DNA from: an uncultured Fluviicola sp.
GTDB lineage: Bacteria; Bacteroidota; Bacteroidia; Flavobacteriales_D; Crocinitomicaceae
NCBI RefSeq assembly: GCF_902168135.1
Contig: NZ_CABHOL010000015.1
Span: 124,001-188,000, forward strand
Length of the DNA stretch: 64,000 nt
Reading direction: 5' to 3'
The notes below the pieces were generated by a model, which had not been told where the DNA came from, did no database searches, and saw nothing but the letters and a program-made list of their open reading frames with translations. The translations under genes were made by a program, and so were the position numbers. Position 1 is the first letter of the stretch. Every line of letters starts with the position of its first letter. Below are positions 43,901-51,611 of the stretch, one piece after another.

Positions 43901-44294
43901 TGCACAGCAAACAGCAATTCGTCAGCGCTTGGAGCAGTTGCGAAATGAGATGAACAAAGAGGGTCAGGGAAAAGGGAATCAATTGAACCCTTTGATCAAG
44001 GAGTTGGAGGAACAGGAGAGACAATTGATCAATAAACAGTTTTCTCCGGAGATGATCCGTCGCCAGCAAGATATTTTAACGCGTCTTTTGGAAAGTGAAA
44101 AAGCGCTGAAAGAAAGAGGGTTTGAGGAAAAACGGGAATCCACTTCAGGAAAAAACGTGAATTATGGTAACCTTATTCGATTTGATGAGTATAAGCGTAA
44201 CAAGCTTGGACAAGTTGAGTTGCTGCGTGCGGTTGATCCTTTGTTGACAAAGTACTACAAAGACAAAGCTGGCAAATACTTCAATCAGTTCTAG
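40962..44294 (+). CDS. DUF4175-type large membrane protein with coiled coil
   Basis: 1110 residues. Three N-terminal membrane helices (VLIVVGFLLASWLTVSVL, FILLILFLGMNGYLLV, YLKYVIPIVLLFGTIAVFAP) enclose a short cytoplasmic loop. An Ig-like beta region lies at about 190-490, a very long Glu/Lys/Gln coiled coil at about 500-800, and a Gly/Pro/Asn/Gln-rich flexible part at about 895-980. The layout matches the DUF4175 family common in Bacteroidota, whose function is unknown; it may be a large envelope-spanning or scaffold protein. It starts a plus-strand block with the ATPase, ybeY and mnmG genes, 17 bp before the next. Confidence 0.78.
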   Translation: MSAFDRLIEQIDAFIRKYYKSEILKGVLIVVGFLLASWLTVSVLEYFGRFPSSVRFILLILFLGMNGYLLVRYFALPLMRLYSFGKRINRTQAAKIIGAFFPNVSDRLLNTLQLNEIINENDRSFELIRASVSQKSNELLAVKFEEAVRYEESKKYLKYVIPIVLLFGTIAVFAPGWITKGSSNVVNFSQAQEAPFDFNLVNRKDRLREGSSYNVEVDITGLYVPEHVFLVSNRGRYKMNKTRKNRMAFPIENLKTDFVFHFESEGYQSKEFEVKVLGNSSLGKVVATLHYPKYLHKKDERLLNIADLDLPEGTKVDWNVETRNVSWFKVLSKGFSKQFNTGNGNFETVYKEDGSMNFVLKNKDLNVLDTSSIRVHVIKDAYPSILVSENVDSVKTSVRLFEGLISDDYGLTSLYFMYTIKKKNGTELKRKMLVDKYTSTNDKFSFAVDFSRDNIDVEDKISYHFQVFDNDGVNGSKSTSSQNFVYELPTLTDLNEKRDEVQKELKNSLKDVFKKTEQFQKDVNKLQKSLMNKSKSDFKNMEQVQSLKQQQQSLQEELQSIKDKLDASNEEKNKLSEQDEELLKQQELIEELLKEVMDDELKKLLDELEKLMEKNDQLQMKNETEKLDASSDEMKKQLDRTMEMLKRLQVNEKIDDLEKELDQLAEEQEKLEKDIKEEKLSEKDASKKQEELNKKFDELKQDMQEMQKLNEELERPMPMDSFEQEQQEISEEMNDAKSKLDQGKKSKAGENQKKAAEKMKELSDQLNNQQEAANKKQNEEDMGLIRLLLENLMSLSFDQEYVMNRFGKVKDMDPYYNKLGRKQRSIIDDNKLIEDSLMALAKRQTKIAPFIDKELKDIRTNFGLITNEIGEHNRRGMQQHQQYVMTSYNNLALMLNESLQSMQQQAQQKPGSGSCDNPGGAGQKPSAGQMSSGDMKEMLKKQLEQMKKGNNPGGKEPGNKPGQGNQGMPGLGNKEIAKMAAQQTAIRQRLEQLRNEMNKEGQGKGNQLNPLIKELEEQERQLINKQFSPEMIRRQQDILTRLLESEKALKERGFEEKRESTSGKNVNYGNLIRFDEYKRNKLGQVELLRAVDPLLTKYYKDKAGKYFNQF

Positions 44295-44311
44295 TATACG
44301 TAGAACATTAA

Positions 44312-44734
44312 ATGAATAGAATGAAAGAAGGGTTTACTTTAATTGATTCGTTAAGCATTCCTTCAGAATTGAATAATTTGCCGGTAGTAGAGTCGATGAT
44401 CGATAAAGCTTGTCAGACGGTTGGTATCGATGAGGACATGTATGGAAATGTATTGATAGCAGTAACTGAAGCTGTGAACAATGCGATAATTCATGGAAAT
44501 GCCATGCATGAGGGTAAAGAAGTGAAGTTGGAGTTTTATGAAACCAGTGATGGTTTTGGATTTAGAATTTGTGATGAAGGTGTGGGCTTTGATCATCTGC
44601 ACCTCCCCGATCCTACTTCCCCTGAAAATATTGAAAAGGAAAATGGAAGAGGAATTTTCCTGATGAGAAACCTGGCGGATGAAGTAATGTTCAACGAAAA
44701 GGGGAATGAAGTAAGTGTCTTTTTTAATAGATAA
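44312..44734 (+). CDS. RsbW-like ATP-binding protein (anti-sigma/serine kinase type)
   Basis: 140 residues, a stand-alone GHKL ATPase. The N box is ITEAVNNAIIHGN-like (VTEAVNNAIIHGNAMH), G1 is CDEGVGFD, and G2 is ENGRGIFLMRNLADEVMFN. Such proteins (RsbW/SpoIIAB group) phosphorylate an antagonist or hold a sigma factor, but no partner gene is near. The stop overlaps ybeY as TAATG. This gene before ybeY and mnmG is a common order in the phylum, so it may be coupled to translation genes. Confidence 0.88.
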   Translation: MNRMKEGFTLIDSLSIPSELNNLPVVESMIDKACQTVGIDEDMYGNVLIAVTEAVNNAIIHGNAMHEGKEVKLEFYETSDGFGFRICDEGVGFDHLHLPDPTSPENIEKENGRGIFLMRNLADEVMFNEKGNEVSVFFNR

Positions 44735-45171
44735 TGGTAGAGATTTTTTTCGAAGATATTGAAGAAGTTCCGGGTGTTAATCCGGAATTTTTGTTTGCAT
44801 GGTATTCAAATGTATGTGAAGTAGAGTCAAAAGTGTTGGGTGAAATCTCAATTATCTTTTGTTCGGACGAGCACTTGTTGGAAATGAATAAGGAATACCT
44901 GGAGCATGATTATTACACGGATATCATCACATTCGACTACACACAGGATAATGTGGTTTCTGGTGATTTGTTTATCAGTGTTGATCGTGTTCAGGACAAT
45001 GCGGATGAGTTTGATACTTTGTTCCGGGATGAATTGCATCGGGTGTGTGTGCATGGGTTGTTGCACCTGTGTGGGTACAAGGATAAGACGGAAAGTGATG
45101 AAGAGTTAATGAGATCAAAGGAGAATGAAATGCTGGAGCTTCGTAAGTTTCACGTGGAACGTTTGGGTTGA
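44734..45171 (+). CDS. ybeY: rRNA maturation RNase YbeY
   Basis: 145 residues. It processes the 3' end of 16S rRNA and takes part in ribosome quality control. The family core ISIIFCSDEHLLEMNKEYLEHDYYTDIITFDY and the metal motif HGLLHLCGYKD are visible. The first two His are present, while the third ligand position, His in E. coli (HGxLHLxGYDH), is Asp here; this seems usual for the phylum and Asp can also bind metal. The start overlaps the upstream ATPase stop. The last codons contain a parS-like site. Confidence 0.92.
   Translation: MVEIFFEDIEEVPGVNPEFLFAWYSNVCEVESKVLGEISIIFCSDEHLLEMNKEYLEHDYYTDIITFDYTQDNVVSGDLFISVDRVQDNADEFDTLFRDELHRVCVHGLLHLCGYKDKTESDEELMRSKENEMLELRKFHVERLG
45146..45161 (+). 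promoter_or_regulatory. parS: parS-like site 1
   Basis: AGTTTCACGTGGAACG, 13 or 14 of 16 bases of the ParB target TGTTTCACGTGAAACA. It is inside the 3' end of ybeY and is the first of four within 175 bp. Confidence 0.7.
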
Positions 45172-45180
45172 TGTTTGTTT

Positions 45181-45196
45181 TGTTTCACGTGGAACA
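45181..45196 (+). promoter_or_regulatory. parS: parS-like site 2
   Basis: TGTTTCACGTGGAACA, 15 of 16 bases of the classic ParB-binding sequence, in the gap between ybeY and mnmG. Confidence 0.8.
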
Positions 45197-45258
45197 TGGA
45201 TTTGTTTTCGTGAAACTTTCTGGTCTGTCTTTGAAAAATCAAATGTTAATGAAACGTA

Positions 45259-45274
45259 AGTTTCACGTGGAACA
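45259..45274 (+). promoter_or_regulatory. parS: parS-like site 3
   Basis: AGTTTCACGTGGAACA, in the ybeY-mnmG gap, same orientation as sites 1 and 2. Confidence 0.78.
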
Positions 45275-45304
45275 TTTGAAGGCTTGCCGAGATGATAGTA
45301 ATTT

Positions 45305-45320
45305 TGTTCCACGTGAAACA
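45305..45320 (-). promoter_or_regulatory. parS: parS-like site 4
   Basis: TGTTCCACGTGAAACA on the plus strand, the exact reverse complement of site 2. It lies 11 bp before the mnmG start. Confidence 0.8.
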
Positions 45321-45330
45321 TGAAATAGTT

Positions 45331-47202
45331 ATGTTGAAGAATTATGATGTCATTGTAGTGGGTGGCGGACATGCCGGTTGCGAGGCTGCAAATGCAGCTG
45401 CAAAACTGGGGAGTTCGGTGTTGTTGATTACAATGAATATGAATACGATTGCTCAAATGAGTTGCAACCCCGCAATGGGTGGTGTGGCGAAGGGGCAAAT
45501 TGTTCGTGAGATTGATGCGCTTGGTGGTGGATCCGGAATTGTTTCGGATTTGTCGGCAATTCAGTTTCGTATGTTGAATCGCTCAAAAGGTCCGGCAATG
45601 TGGTCGCCAAGGACACAAAATGATCGGATGAAGTTCGCGGAAGAGTGGCGATTGCTGCTTGAGCGAAATCCAAATGTTGATTTTTGGCAGGACATGTGCA
45701 ACGGATTGATCGTGGAAAACGGATCTGTTGTGGGTGTTCGCACTTCTCTTGGTATTCCGGTTTATGGAAAGGCCGTTGTTCTGACAAACGGAACATTCCT
45801 GAACGGATTGATTCACTTGGGCGAGAAGCAGTTTGGCGGTGGAAGAATTGGTGAAAAAGGAGCTACGGGAATCACTGAGGATTTGGTTGCTTTGGGATTT
45901 GAATCCGGAAGAATGAAGACTGGAACACCTCCGAGAATTGACGGCCGTTCGCTGGACTATTCCAAAATGGAACTGCAGGATGGTGATGAGAACCCAAGTA
46001 AGTTCTCTTACGGAAATACGGAAGCTCTGAAGTTTCAACGTGCATGCCACATTACTTACACCTCTACCCTAACGCATGATTTATTGCGTGAAGGATTTGA
46101 TCGCTCTCCTATGTTTAACGGAGCTATTAAAAGCAGCGGACCAAGATATTGTCCCAGTATTGAAGATAAGATCAATCGTTTCGCTGATCGGGATCGACAC
46201 CAGATTTTTGTTGAGCCGGAGGGTTGGAATACAGTTGAGATATATGTAAATGGTTTTTCGACCAGTTTGCCAGAGGATGTTCAATTGAAAGCATTGAGAT
46301 CTATTCCCGGATTTGAACAGGCGAAGATGTTCAGACCTGGATATGCAATCGAGTATGATTACTTCCCCCCTACCCAACTAAAGCATACGTTGGAAACCAA
46401 ATTGATCAATGGATTGTATTTTGCCGGGCAAATAAACGGAACCACAGGATACGAGGAAGCGGCTTGTCAGGGATTGATGGCCGGAATTAATGCTGCTTTG
46501 AAGGTTCAGGAAAAAGATCCGTTTATTCTTTCAAGAAGTGAGGCTTATATCGGTGTGTTGATTGATGACTTGATTACCAAGGGAACGCAGGAACCATACC
46601 GTATGTTTACTTCACGTGCGGAGTATCGTATTTTGCTGCGTCAGGATAATGCAGATGTTCGTTTAACTCCGATTGCTTTCGAACTTGGTTTGCAGGATCA
46701 GGAAGCTATGGATCGTGTAAATAGAAAGGTGAATGCTGCAAAGGAATTAATCGGAGCCTTGCGAAAAGAAGGCGTTAGTCCGGAGGTTGCAAATCCGGTT
46801 TTGGATTTGGTTGGAAGCTCTCCCCTTTCTCAGCAGGTTAAATTGGCCTCAGTGCTTACACGTCCGCATGTGACCATGGAGCATGTGCTGGAAATGAGTC
46901 AGAATGTTCGTGAGTTGGCTGAAAGGTTACACGTGGAACATGATGAAGCTGTTGAGCAGGCTGAAATATTGTTGAAATATGAAGGATATATTGCCCGTGA
47001 AGAGGAAGTGGCTTTAAAGCTTTCTCGCCTGGAGGAAGTTTCAATTCCAAGCAGTATGGATTATTCCGGATTGAAATCTTTGTCTTCGGAAGCCAAAGAG
47101 AAGTTAAGTAAGATAAAACCTGTGACTATTGGCCAGGCATCAAGAGTTAGTGGAGTTTCCCCTAGCGATATTTCTGTTTTATTAATTCATTTAGGAAGAT
47201 AG
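45331..47202 (+). CDS. mnmG: tRNA uridine 5-carboxymethylaminomethyl modification enzyme MnmG (GidA)
   Basis: 623 residues. With MnmE it modifies the wobble uridine of several tRNAs using FAD. The FAD fold opens [23 protein letters not shown], then [21 protein letters not shown], the CGTF-type loop as [47 protein letters not shown], and a C-terminal helical domain for MnmE/tRNA binding. The ATG at 45331 is chosen because it begins the fold; the upstream ATG at 45292 would make the parS site coding. A parS-like site crosses its stop. Confidence 0.96.
   Translation: MLKNYDVIVVGGGHAGCEAANAAAKLGSSVLLITMNMNTIAQMSCNPAMGGVAKGQIVREIDALGGGSGIVSDLSAIQFRMLNRSKGPAMWSPRTQNDRMKFAEEWRLLLERNPNVDFWQDMCNGLIVENGSVVGVRTSLGIPVYGKAVVLTNGTFLNGLIHLGEKQFGGGRIGEKGATGITEDLVALGFESGRMKTGTPPRIDGRSLDYSKMELQDGDENPSKFSYGNTEALKFQRACHITYTSTLTHDLLREGFDRSPMFNGAIKSSGPRYCPSIEDKINRFADRDRHQIFVEPEGWNTVEIYVNGFSTSLPEDVQLKALRSIPGFEQAKMFRPGYAIEYDYFPPTQLKHTLETKLINGLYFAGQINGTTGYEEAACQGLMAGINAALKVQEKDPFILSRSEAYIGVLIDDLITKGTQEPYRMFTSRAEYRILLRQDNADVRLTPIAFELGLQDQEAMDRVNRKVNAAKELIGALRKEGVSPEVANPVLDLVGSSPLSQQVKLASVLTRPHVTMEHVLEMSQNVRELAERLHVEHDEAVEQAEILLKYEGYIAREEEVALKLSRLEEVSIPSSMDYSGLKSLSSEAKEKLSKIKPVTIGQASRVSGVSPSDISVLLIHLGR
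46925..46940 (+). promoter_or_regulatory. degenerate parS-like site inside mnmG
   Basis: GGTTACACGTGGAACA, with the full CACGTGGAACA half but mismatches on the left. It may be a weak ParB site or chance within coding sequence. Confidence 0.4.
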
Positions 47203-47216
47203 TTTCACGTGGAACA
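47201..47216 (+). promoter_or_regulatory. parS: parS-like site 5, spanning mnmG stop and methyltransferase start
   Basis: AGTTTCACGTGGAACA. The mnmG TAG (47200-47202) overlaps its left end, and the CACGTG core contains the GTG start codon of the next gene. Confidence 0.75.
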
Positions 47217-48084
47217 TTTAAATCAAACCTCTTGCCCTTCATGTGGAGCGCAATCTTTTAGTACTTATCTAACGGTGAAGGATCATTTCCTTTCCAAAGA
47301 GAATTTTAAACTGGAGCTGTGTGCTTCCTGTAATTTGTTGTTCACAAACCCGCGACCAAGCCTGGAAAGAATAGGTGAATATTACAAGTCCGAAGAATAT
47401 GTTTCACACAGCTCAACTAAAAAAGGATTCGTTAATAAAGTCTATGGTTGGGTCCGCTCTTACACGTTAAAGAAGAAAATTTCTTTGTTGAAGGAGCTAA
47501 CAACCGGAAAGAAGCTTCTTGACATCGGAGCAGGAACCGGTCACTTTTTAGCGAAAGCAAAAGAATCAGGATATACTGTTTTGGGTTTAGAACCGGATGA
47601 AGATGCTCGTAGAGTTGCTATGTCGGAGAACGGAATAGAACTAAAGGATCTAAGTTTGCTTCATGACTTGAATGAATCGTTTGATATTGTTTCCATGTGG
47701 CACGTATTGGAACATGTCTACAACCTTCAGCCGGATTTGGAAAAGATCGCTTCTTTGGTGAACCAAAATGGAGTTTTGATAATTGCCGTTCCGAATTATA
47801 CCTCTTTTGATGCACAGTATTACAAAGAGTATTGGGCCGCTTACGATGTTCCTCGTCACCTCTATCATTTTTCTCCAAAATCAATTATTCCTTTAGTTGA
47901 ATCCAAAGGACTGAAATTTGAGAAAATGCTTCCGATGAAATTTGATAGTTATTATGTTTCGATGCTCAGTGAAAAATACAAGGGTGGTTCTTTGCTAAAA
48001 GCCATGCTAATTGGATTTTTATCCAATAGGAAGGCTAGGGAAGGTTTGTCGAGCTCTCAGATCTATATTTTCCGTAAGAAATAG
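47209..48084 (+). CDS. class I SAM-dependent methyltransferase with N-terminal zinc ribbon
   Basis: 291 residues starting at a GTG inside a parS-like site; no ATG is available nearby before the conserved Cys. Residues 9-41 form a zinc ribbon (CPSCG ... CASCN) and LLFTNPRPSLERIGEYYKSEEYVSH is typical of the group. A Rossmann methyltransferase follows with LLDIGAGTGHFLAKAKESGY (about 103), FDIVSMWHVLEHVYN and LIIAVPNYTSFDAQYY. This family includes methyltransferases acting on sugars or small metabolites. A strong terminator follows. Confidence 0.88.
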   Translation: MEHLNQTSCPSCGAQSFSTYLTVKDHFLSKENFKLELCASCNLLFTNPRPSLERIGEYYKSEEYVSHSSTKKGFVNKVYGWVRSYTLKKKISLLKELTTGKKLLDIGAGTGHFLAKAKESGYTVLGLEPDEDARRVAMSENGIELKDLSLLHDLNESFDIVSMWHVLEHVYNLQPDLEKIASLVNQNGVLIIAVPNYTSFDAQYYKEYWAAYDVPRHLYHFSPKSIIPLVESKGLKFEKMLPMKFDSYYVSMLSEKYKGGSLLKAMLIGFLSNRKAREGLSSSQIYIFRKK

Positions 48085-48091
48085 CGTTTTT

Positions 48092-48115
48092 AAGCCCTTT
48101 GAAGGGCTTTTTTTA
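48092..48115 (+). terminator. rho-independent terminator
   Basis: AAGCCCTT (48092-48099) pairs with AAGGGCTT (48102-48109), followed by a T-run. It closes the mnmG-methyltransferase unit. The 180 bp to the ispG stop show nothing else convincing. Confidence 0.88.
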
Positions 48116-48298
48116 TGTTTGGAAGGGAAAGACCCTGGTTGTGGGTAGATCAGGCAGGAAATCAAGTGAAATTTTTAACTTTTTGGCTGGTTTTGCAGAA
48201 CAAAGCAGTTAGACTTAGCGTGCGTCAGCAATTATTGGTAACATTTTATTTTTTTGGAAAGATCATTGAGCGGAGTCGAAATGATCTTTTTAGGAAAA

Positions 48299-50209
48299 TT
48301 AATTATTCGGCTCAATCCAATCTCCGTTTTCCCGAATTAAATCAATTAATGCGTCTACAGCTTCTTTTTCTGAAACATTTTTCTTCACAACCGTTTTCTC
48401 TTTGTAAAGAGTGATTTTCCCAGGACCGGTTCCTACGTATCCGTAATCAGCATCGGCCATTTCTCCCGGACCGTTTACAATACAGCCCATAATGCCTATT
48501 TTAATTCCTTTGAGATGGGATGTGCGTTCCCGGATCTTTGCTGTGGTCTCTTGTAAGTCGAATAAGGTTCTTCCACAGGATGGACAGGAAATGTATTCTG
48601 TTTTCGAGATGCGCGTACGTGTTGCCTGCAGAATGCCAAAGGATAAACTGTTCAGGTCAACCACCGATTGTGGTGCTGTGATCCAAAGCCCGTCTGCAAA
48701 GCCGTCAATAAAATGAATTCCGGCATCTGAACTGGCATATAGTTGGAGCATTTCCAGCTCTTTCAACTCGTAGTTTAGTTTGAGTATAACGGGTGTTTGG
48801 TTGTTTAATTCCGCTAATTCATGTTGAAATTTGCGGATTAATTGGGTTTTTTGCCTTTTTTCCGTTTGAATAACATAAATGATTTCTGCTGTTGGTAATT
48901 CTGAAACGATAACTTGCTCATCCAGGTTAATGAGTAAAAAGACAATTCCGGAGGGTTTGTATTCCTGGTATTCTCGCAATGTACATAGCGGATATGCGTC
49001 GATTCTACTGTGCTCTTTCCACGTGGCGTAGTCCTGGACCAGTCGCAAAGTTCCCGGAATTTCAAAGTCAATACTCTGATTTCCAAGATAAACATAATCT
49101 GCAGCCTGGTCAAAAATATTCCATTTGTCTAGCTGCTCGGAATAGCTGTACCCAAAACAAAAGAAATTAGTTGAAACTATGTTTTCTTTTTTTGATAGAT
49201 CCGAAAAAACAATTGAATGATTACTTCCACCAATGTTTAGTAACTTTTTGGTTGAACGTTTATTATAATGGAAATAGTCTAACTTTATTTTAGACGAAAA
49301 GTTTAGTTTGTAGTCCTGTTCTTTTTTAAATTTTTGGAGCAGCTTTTGAGCTACCGGAATCTCAAATTCAGGATCTTCTGTCAGGGATACCCGAATGGTG
49401 TCTCCCAAACCGTCTTCCAGCAAGGCTCCAATTCCAACCGCAGATTTAATCCGTCCGTCTTCGCCATCTCCCGCTTCTGTTACTCCCAGATGCAGCGGAT
49501 AATTCATTCCCTGCTCCTTCATGGTTTTAACCAACAAACGGTAGGCTTGTACCATGACAAGCGTATTGCTTGCTTTCATGGAAATGATCAGGTCGTGGTA
49601 ATCATTCTTTTTACAGATATGAATAAACTCCATGGCGGATTGTACCATCCCTTCCGGAGTATCTCCGTACCTGCTCAAGATTCTGTCGGAAAGGGACCCG
49701 TGATTGGTACCGATCCGCATAGCCGTTCCATGTTCCTTGCAAAGCAAAACGAGGGGGGTAAACTTCTCTTCAATGCGCTCTAGTTCTGCCCGGTAACTTT
49801 CTTCGGTGTAGTCGATTTCTTCGAATTTCTTTTTATCGGCATAGTTGCCGGGATTGACGCGCACCTTTTCAATGAGTTTTGCTGCGATTTCAGCTGCGTT
49901 TGGTGTAAAATGGATGTCTGCTACCAGCGGAGTGTTATAACCTCGTTTAACAAGCTCTTTTTTGATAATACTTAGATTTACTGCTTCCTTCTTGGATGGT
50001 GCTGTCAAACGGACCAATTCACATCCCGCATCAATCATACGGATAGATTGTTCCACGGATCCTTCGGTGTCCATTGTGTCGGTAGTCGTCATGGATTGAA
50101 TGCGGATGGGGTTTTTACCTCCAATTGCCGTAATCCCGATTTTTACCTCACGTGTCTCGAAGCGTTCGCGATTGAATAAATCATTGCAGAATTCTATTCT
50201 ATCAGACAT
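48299..50209 (-). CDS. ispG: 4-hydroxy-3-methylbut-2-enyl diphosphate synthase (IspG), long form
   Basis: 636 residues. It reduces MEcPP in the non-mevalonate isoprenoid pathway using a 4Fe-4S cluster. The TIM barrel part begins VKIGITAIGGKNPIRIQSMTTTDTMD and holds VADIHFTPNAA and RVNPGNYADKK. The cluster ligands are C-P-S-C (about 545) -x30-C (about 577) -x6-E in GIMGCIVNGPGE. An insertion of about 260 residues in the middle gives the plant/Bacteroidota long form. In that insert, sequence similarity is low and its role is structural. Confidence 0.96.
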   Translation of the reverse strand: MSDRIEFCNDLFNRERFETREVKIGITAIGGKNPIRIQSMTTTDTMDTEGSVEQSIRMIDAGCELVRLTAPSKKEAVNLSIIKKELVKRGYNTPLVADIHFTPNAAEIAAKLIEKVRVNPGNYADKKKFEEIDYTEESYRAELERIEEKFTPLVLLCKEHGTAMRIGTNHGSLSDRILSRYGDTPEGMVQSAMEFIHICKKNDYHDLIISMKASNTLVMVQAYRLLVKTMKEQGMNYPLHLGVTEAGDGEDGRIKSAVGIGALLEDGLGDTIRVSLTEDPEFEIPVAQKLLQKFKKEQDYKLNFSSKIKLDYFHYNKRSTKKLLNIGGSNHSIVFSDLSKKENIVSTNFFCFGYSYSEQLDKWNIFDQAADYVYLGNQSIDFEIPGTLRLVQDYATWKEHSRIDAYPLCTLREYQEYKPSGIVFLLINLDEQVIVSELPTAEIIYVIQTEKRQKTQLIRKFQHELAELNNQTPVILKLNYELKELEMLQLYASSDAGIHFIDGFADGLWITAPQSVVDLNSLSFGILQATRTRISKTEYISCPSCGRTLFDLQETTAKIRERTSHLKGIKIGIMGCIVNGPGEMADADYGYVGTGPGKITLYKEKTVVKKNVSEKEAVDALIDLIRENGDWIEPNN

Positions 50210-50228
50210 TAAAGCGTTTTTACTTAAA

Positions 50229-50236
50229 CAAATGTA
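50229..50236 (-). promoter_or_regulatory. candidate -7 element TACATTTG for ispG
   Basis: A full match to TAnnTTTG on the minus strand, 19 bp before the start codon. A second match, TACTTTTG, is at 50273-50266. Neither has a TTG at ideal distance, so which one is used is open. Confidence 0.4.
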
Positions 50237-50290
50237 CGGAATGAATTTTACTGGTTCATCTCTGACAAAAGTATTTCAATGAGGTGACAA

Positions 50291-50761
50291 TTAATTCAAC
50301 CGCAACTTTCCTCGAACAATCTGGTAGCTGAAACTATAGATCGAATCAATTTTCTCTTCTTTGTATTTTCCGGCTTCCCATTCGAAATCCTGTTTCATGA
50401 GATATGCCAGGATTTCATCATTTAATTCCCTGTTTTTTGATTTCACAACTTCGGACCACCCGATAACTTTTCCTTCGCAATTGATAACAATGCTGATCAT
50501 TCCGCGGCCTTTAAATTCGGGATGATTTTTCAGGAAGGAAAGATCGCTGTTGAGCCTTTCAGTTAGTTCCTCCTTGTCAATCATGCATTTTGGTTCTACT
50601 TCATCCGGATTTCCGCCATATAATTCAAGCACTTGTTTGGAAGGAACGCACATTCCGGGGACGACTTTTTTCAAGGTAACTCGTTTCGGATCCTGGTCCA
50701 TTGTTTGACTTTGTGAGTAAAGAGCAATGAAGGGCAAGAGAAATATCAATAGCTTATTCAT
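50291..50761 (-). CDS. exported protein with TonB-C-like domain
   Basis: 156 residues. A signal peptide (MNKLLIFLLPFIALYSQSQT) is followed by a beta-alpha-beta domain (KGRGMISIVINCEGKVIGWSEVVKSKNRELNDEILAYLMKQDFEWEAGKYKEEKIDSIYSFSYQI), which follows the pattern of TonB C-terminal-like proteins. There is no membrane anchor, so it is a free periplasmic version. Third in a minus-strand run after the MtfA-like and ChaN-like genes, 9 bp after the latter. Confidence 0.65.
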   Translation of the reverse strand: MNKLLIFLLPFIALYSQSQTMDQDPKRVTLKKVVPGMCVPSKQVLELYGGNPDEVEPKCMIDKEELTERLNSDLSFLKNHPEFKGRGMISIVINCEGKVIGWSEVVKSKNRELNDEILAYLMKQDFEWEAGKYKEEKIDSIYSFSYQIVRGKLRLN

Positions 50762-50770
50762 CCTGCGAAA

Positions 50771-51607
50771 TTAGTTTTTAAGATCAAGTATTTCCGAATG
50801 ATGCACTTTCCGTGTGAAGAAAATACAATTGTTGGGGGTGGGTTCGGCACTGTCGTAAAAAATGAAATAGTTCTCATGTTTACCGGAAGAAAAATCGCTT
50901 TCCTGGAATTCGATAGTCGTTAATTCCAACCCTTTTCCCGTATTATTTAACATGGTTCCTTCCGCATAGTAATGATAAATAGAGCAAATTTGCTCTTTCG
51001 GAAAGATAGATGAATCTGCTGAAAGATAAGACCCCATGGTTTTCGAACCGTTACGGGCAATCAATTGATTGTGAAGGTTTCCGGAGATTGTCAAAATTTT
51101 GTTCTTCGGATGAAGTGCCGCCTGTTTTTTGACCTCCAGGTACATGATGGAGTCACGTGGAACATCTGATGAAACATAATTGTCGTAAAAAAACACGCTG
51201 ACTCTTGGTTCATTCATGCAATACCTCACCAATTCAAACCAGGCACGTCCGTTTCTCCCGTCTTCATTGGGTTTGGAGAAAAACCGACTTTCTCTCAGGT
51301 TTTTTTCAGAAGGATTTTGGAGGAAAGCGCTCATTTCCTTCTCAGGGATTTCCAGCCCGATTGAAACACTGTCTTCGTATTGCAATAGTAAGCGCACAAG
51401 TTGCTCTGTCATTTTTGCCGGCTCCAGTGTTCCATGCATTTCTCCCACCATAATCAGCCTGTAGTCTTTGAATGAATGATACAGCGACGAATCAAGTTCC
51501 AGGTTTTTTCCACACGGAAGTGCATTTTGTGAAATATACTCCTTCCAGCTTTGGGAGAAGAGTTTTGATGAGAGAAGTAAGCAGAAAGTAAGGACGAGTT
51601 TTTTCAT
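50771..51607 (-). CDS. exported ChaN/TraB-like (haem-binding or erythromycin-esterase-type) protein
   Basis: 278 residues from the ATG at 51607 (MKKLVLTFCLLLSSKLFSQ signal peptide); the frame is open 27 codons upstream, overlapping the previous gene. The body begins RLIMVGEMHGTLEPAKMTEQLVRLLL and SIGLEIPEKEM, the GE.HG..E pattern of the ChaN/TraB/erythromycin-esterase superfamily, and KILTISGNLHNQL near the middle. The Glu/His set suggests a metal or haem site. The substrate is unknown. It starts 5 bp after the MtfA-like stop, so they form an operon. Confidence 0.65.
   Translation of the reverse strand: MKKLVLTFCLLLSSKLFSQSWKEYISQNALPCGKNLELDSSLYHSFKDYRLIMVGEMHGTLEPAKMTEQLVRLLLQYEDSVSIGLEIPEKEMSAFLQNPSEKNLRESRFFSKPNEDGRNGRAWFELVRYCMNEPRVSVFFYDNYVSSDVPRDSIMYLEVKKQAALHPKNKILTISGNLHNQLIARNGSKTMGSYLSADSSIFPKEQICSIYHYYAEGTMLNNTGKGLELTTIEFQESDFSSGKHENYFIFYDSAEPTPNNCIFFTRKVHHSEILDLKN
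51149..51164 (+). promoter_or_regulatory. degenerate parS-like half site
   Basis: GGAGTCACGTGGAACA: the right half CACGTGGAACA is intact, the left half is not. It lies inside the ChaN-like gene. Confidence 0.25.
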
Positions 51608-51611
51608 AAGT

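Noticed and set aside
42735-43917. Minus-strand ORFs rich in Leu, His and Ile within the DUF4175 gene
   Set aside because: They are the antisense of a Glu/Lys/Gln coiled coil, which always produces such frames.
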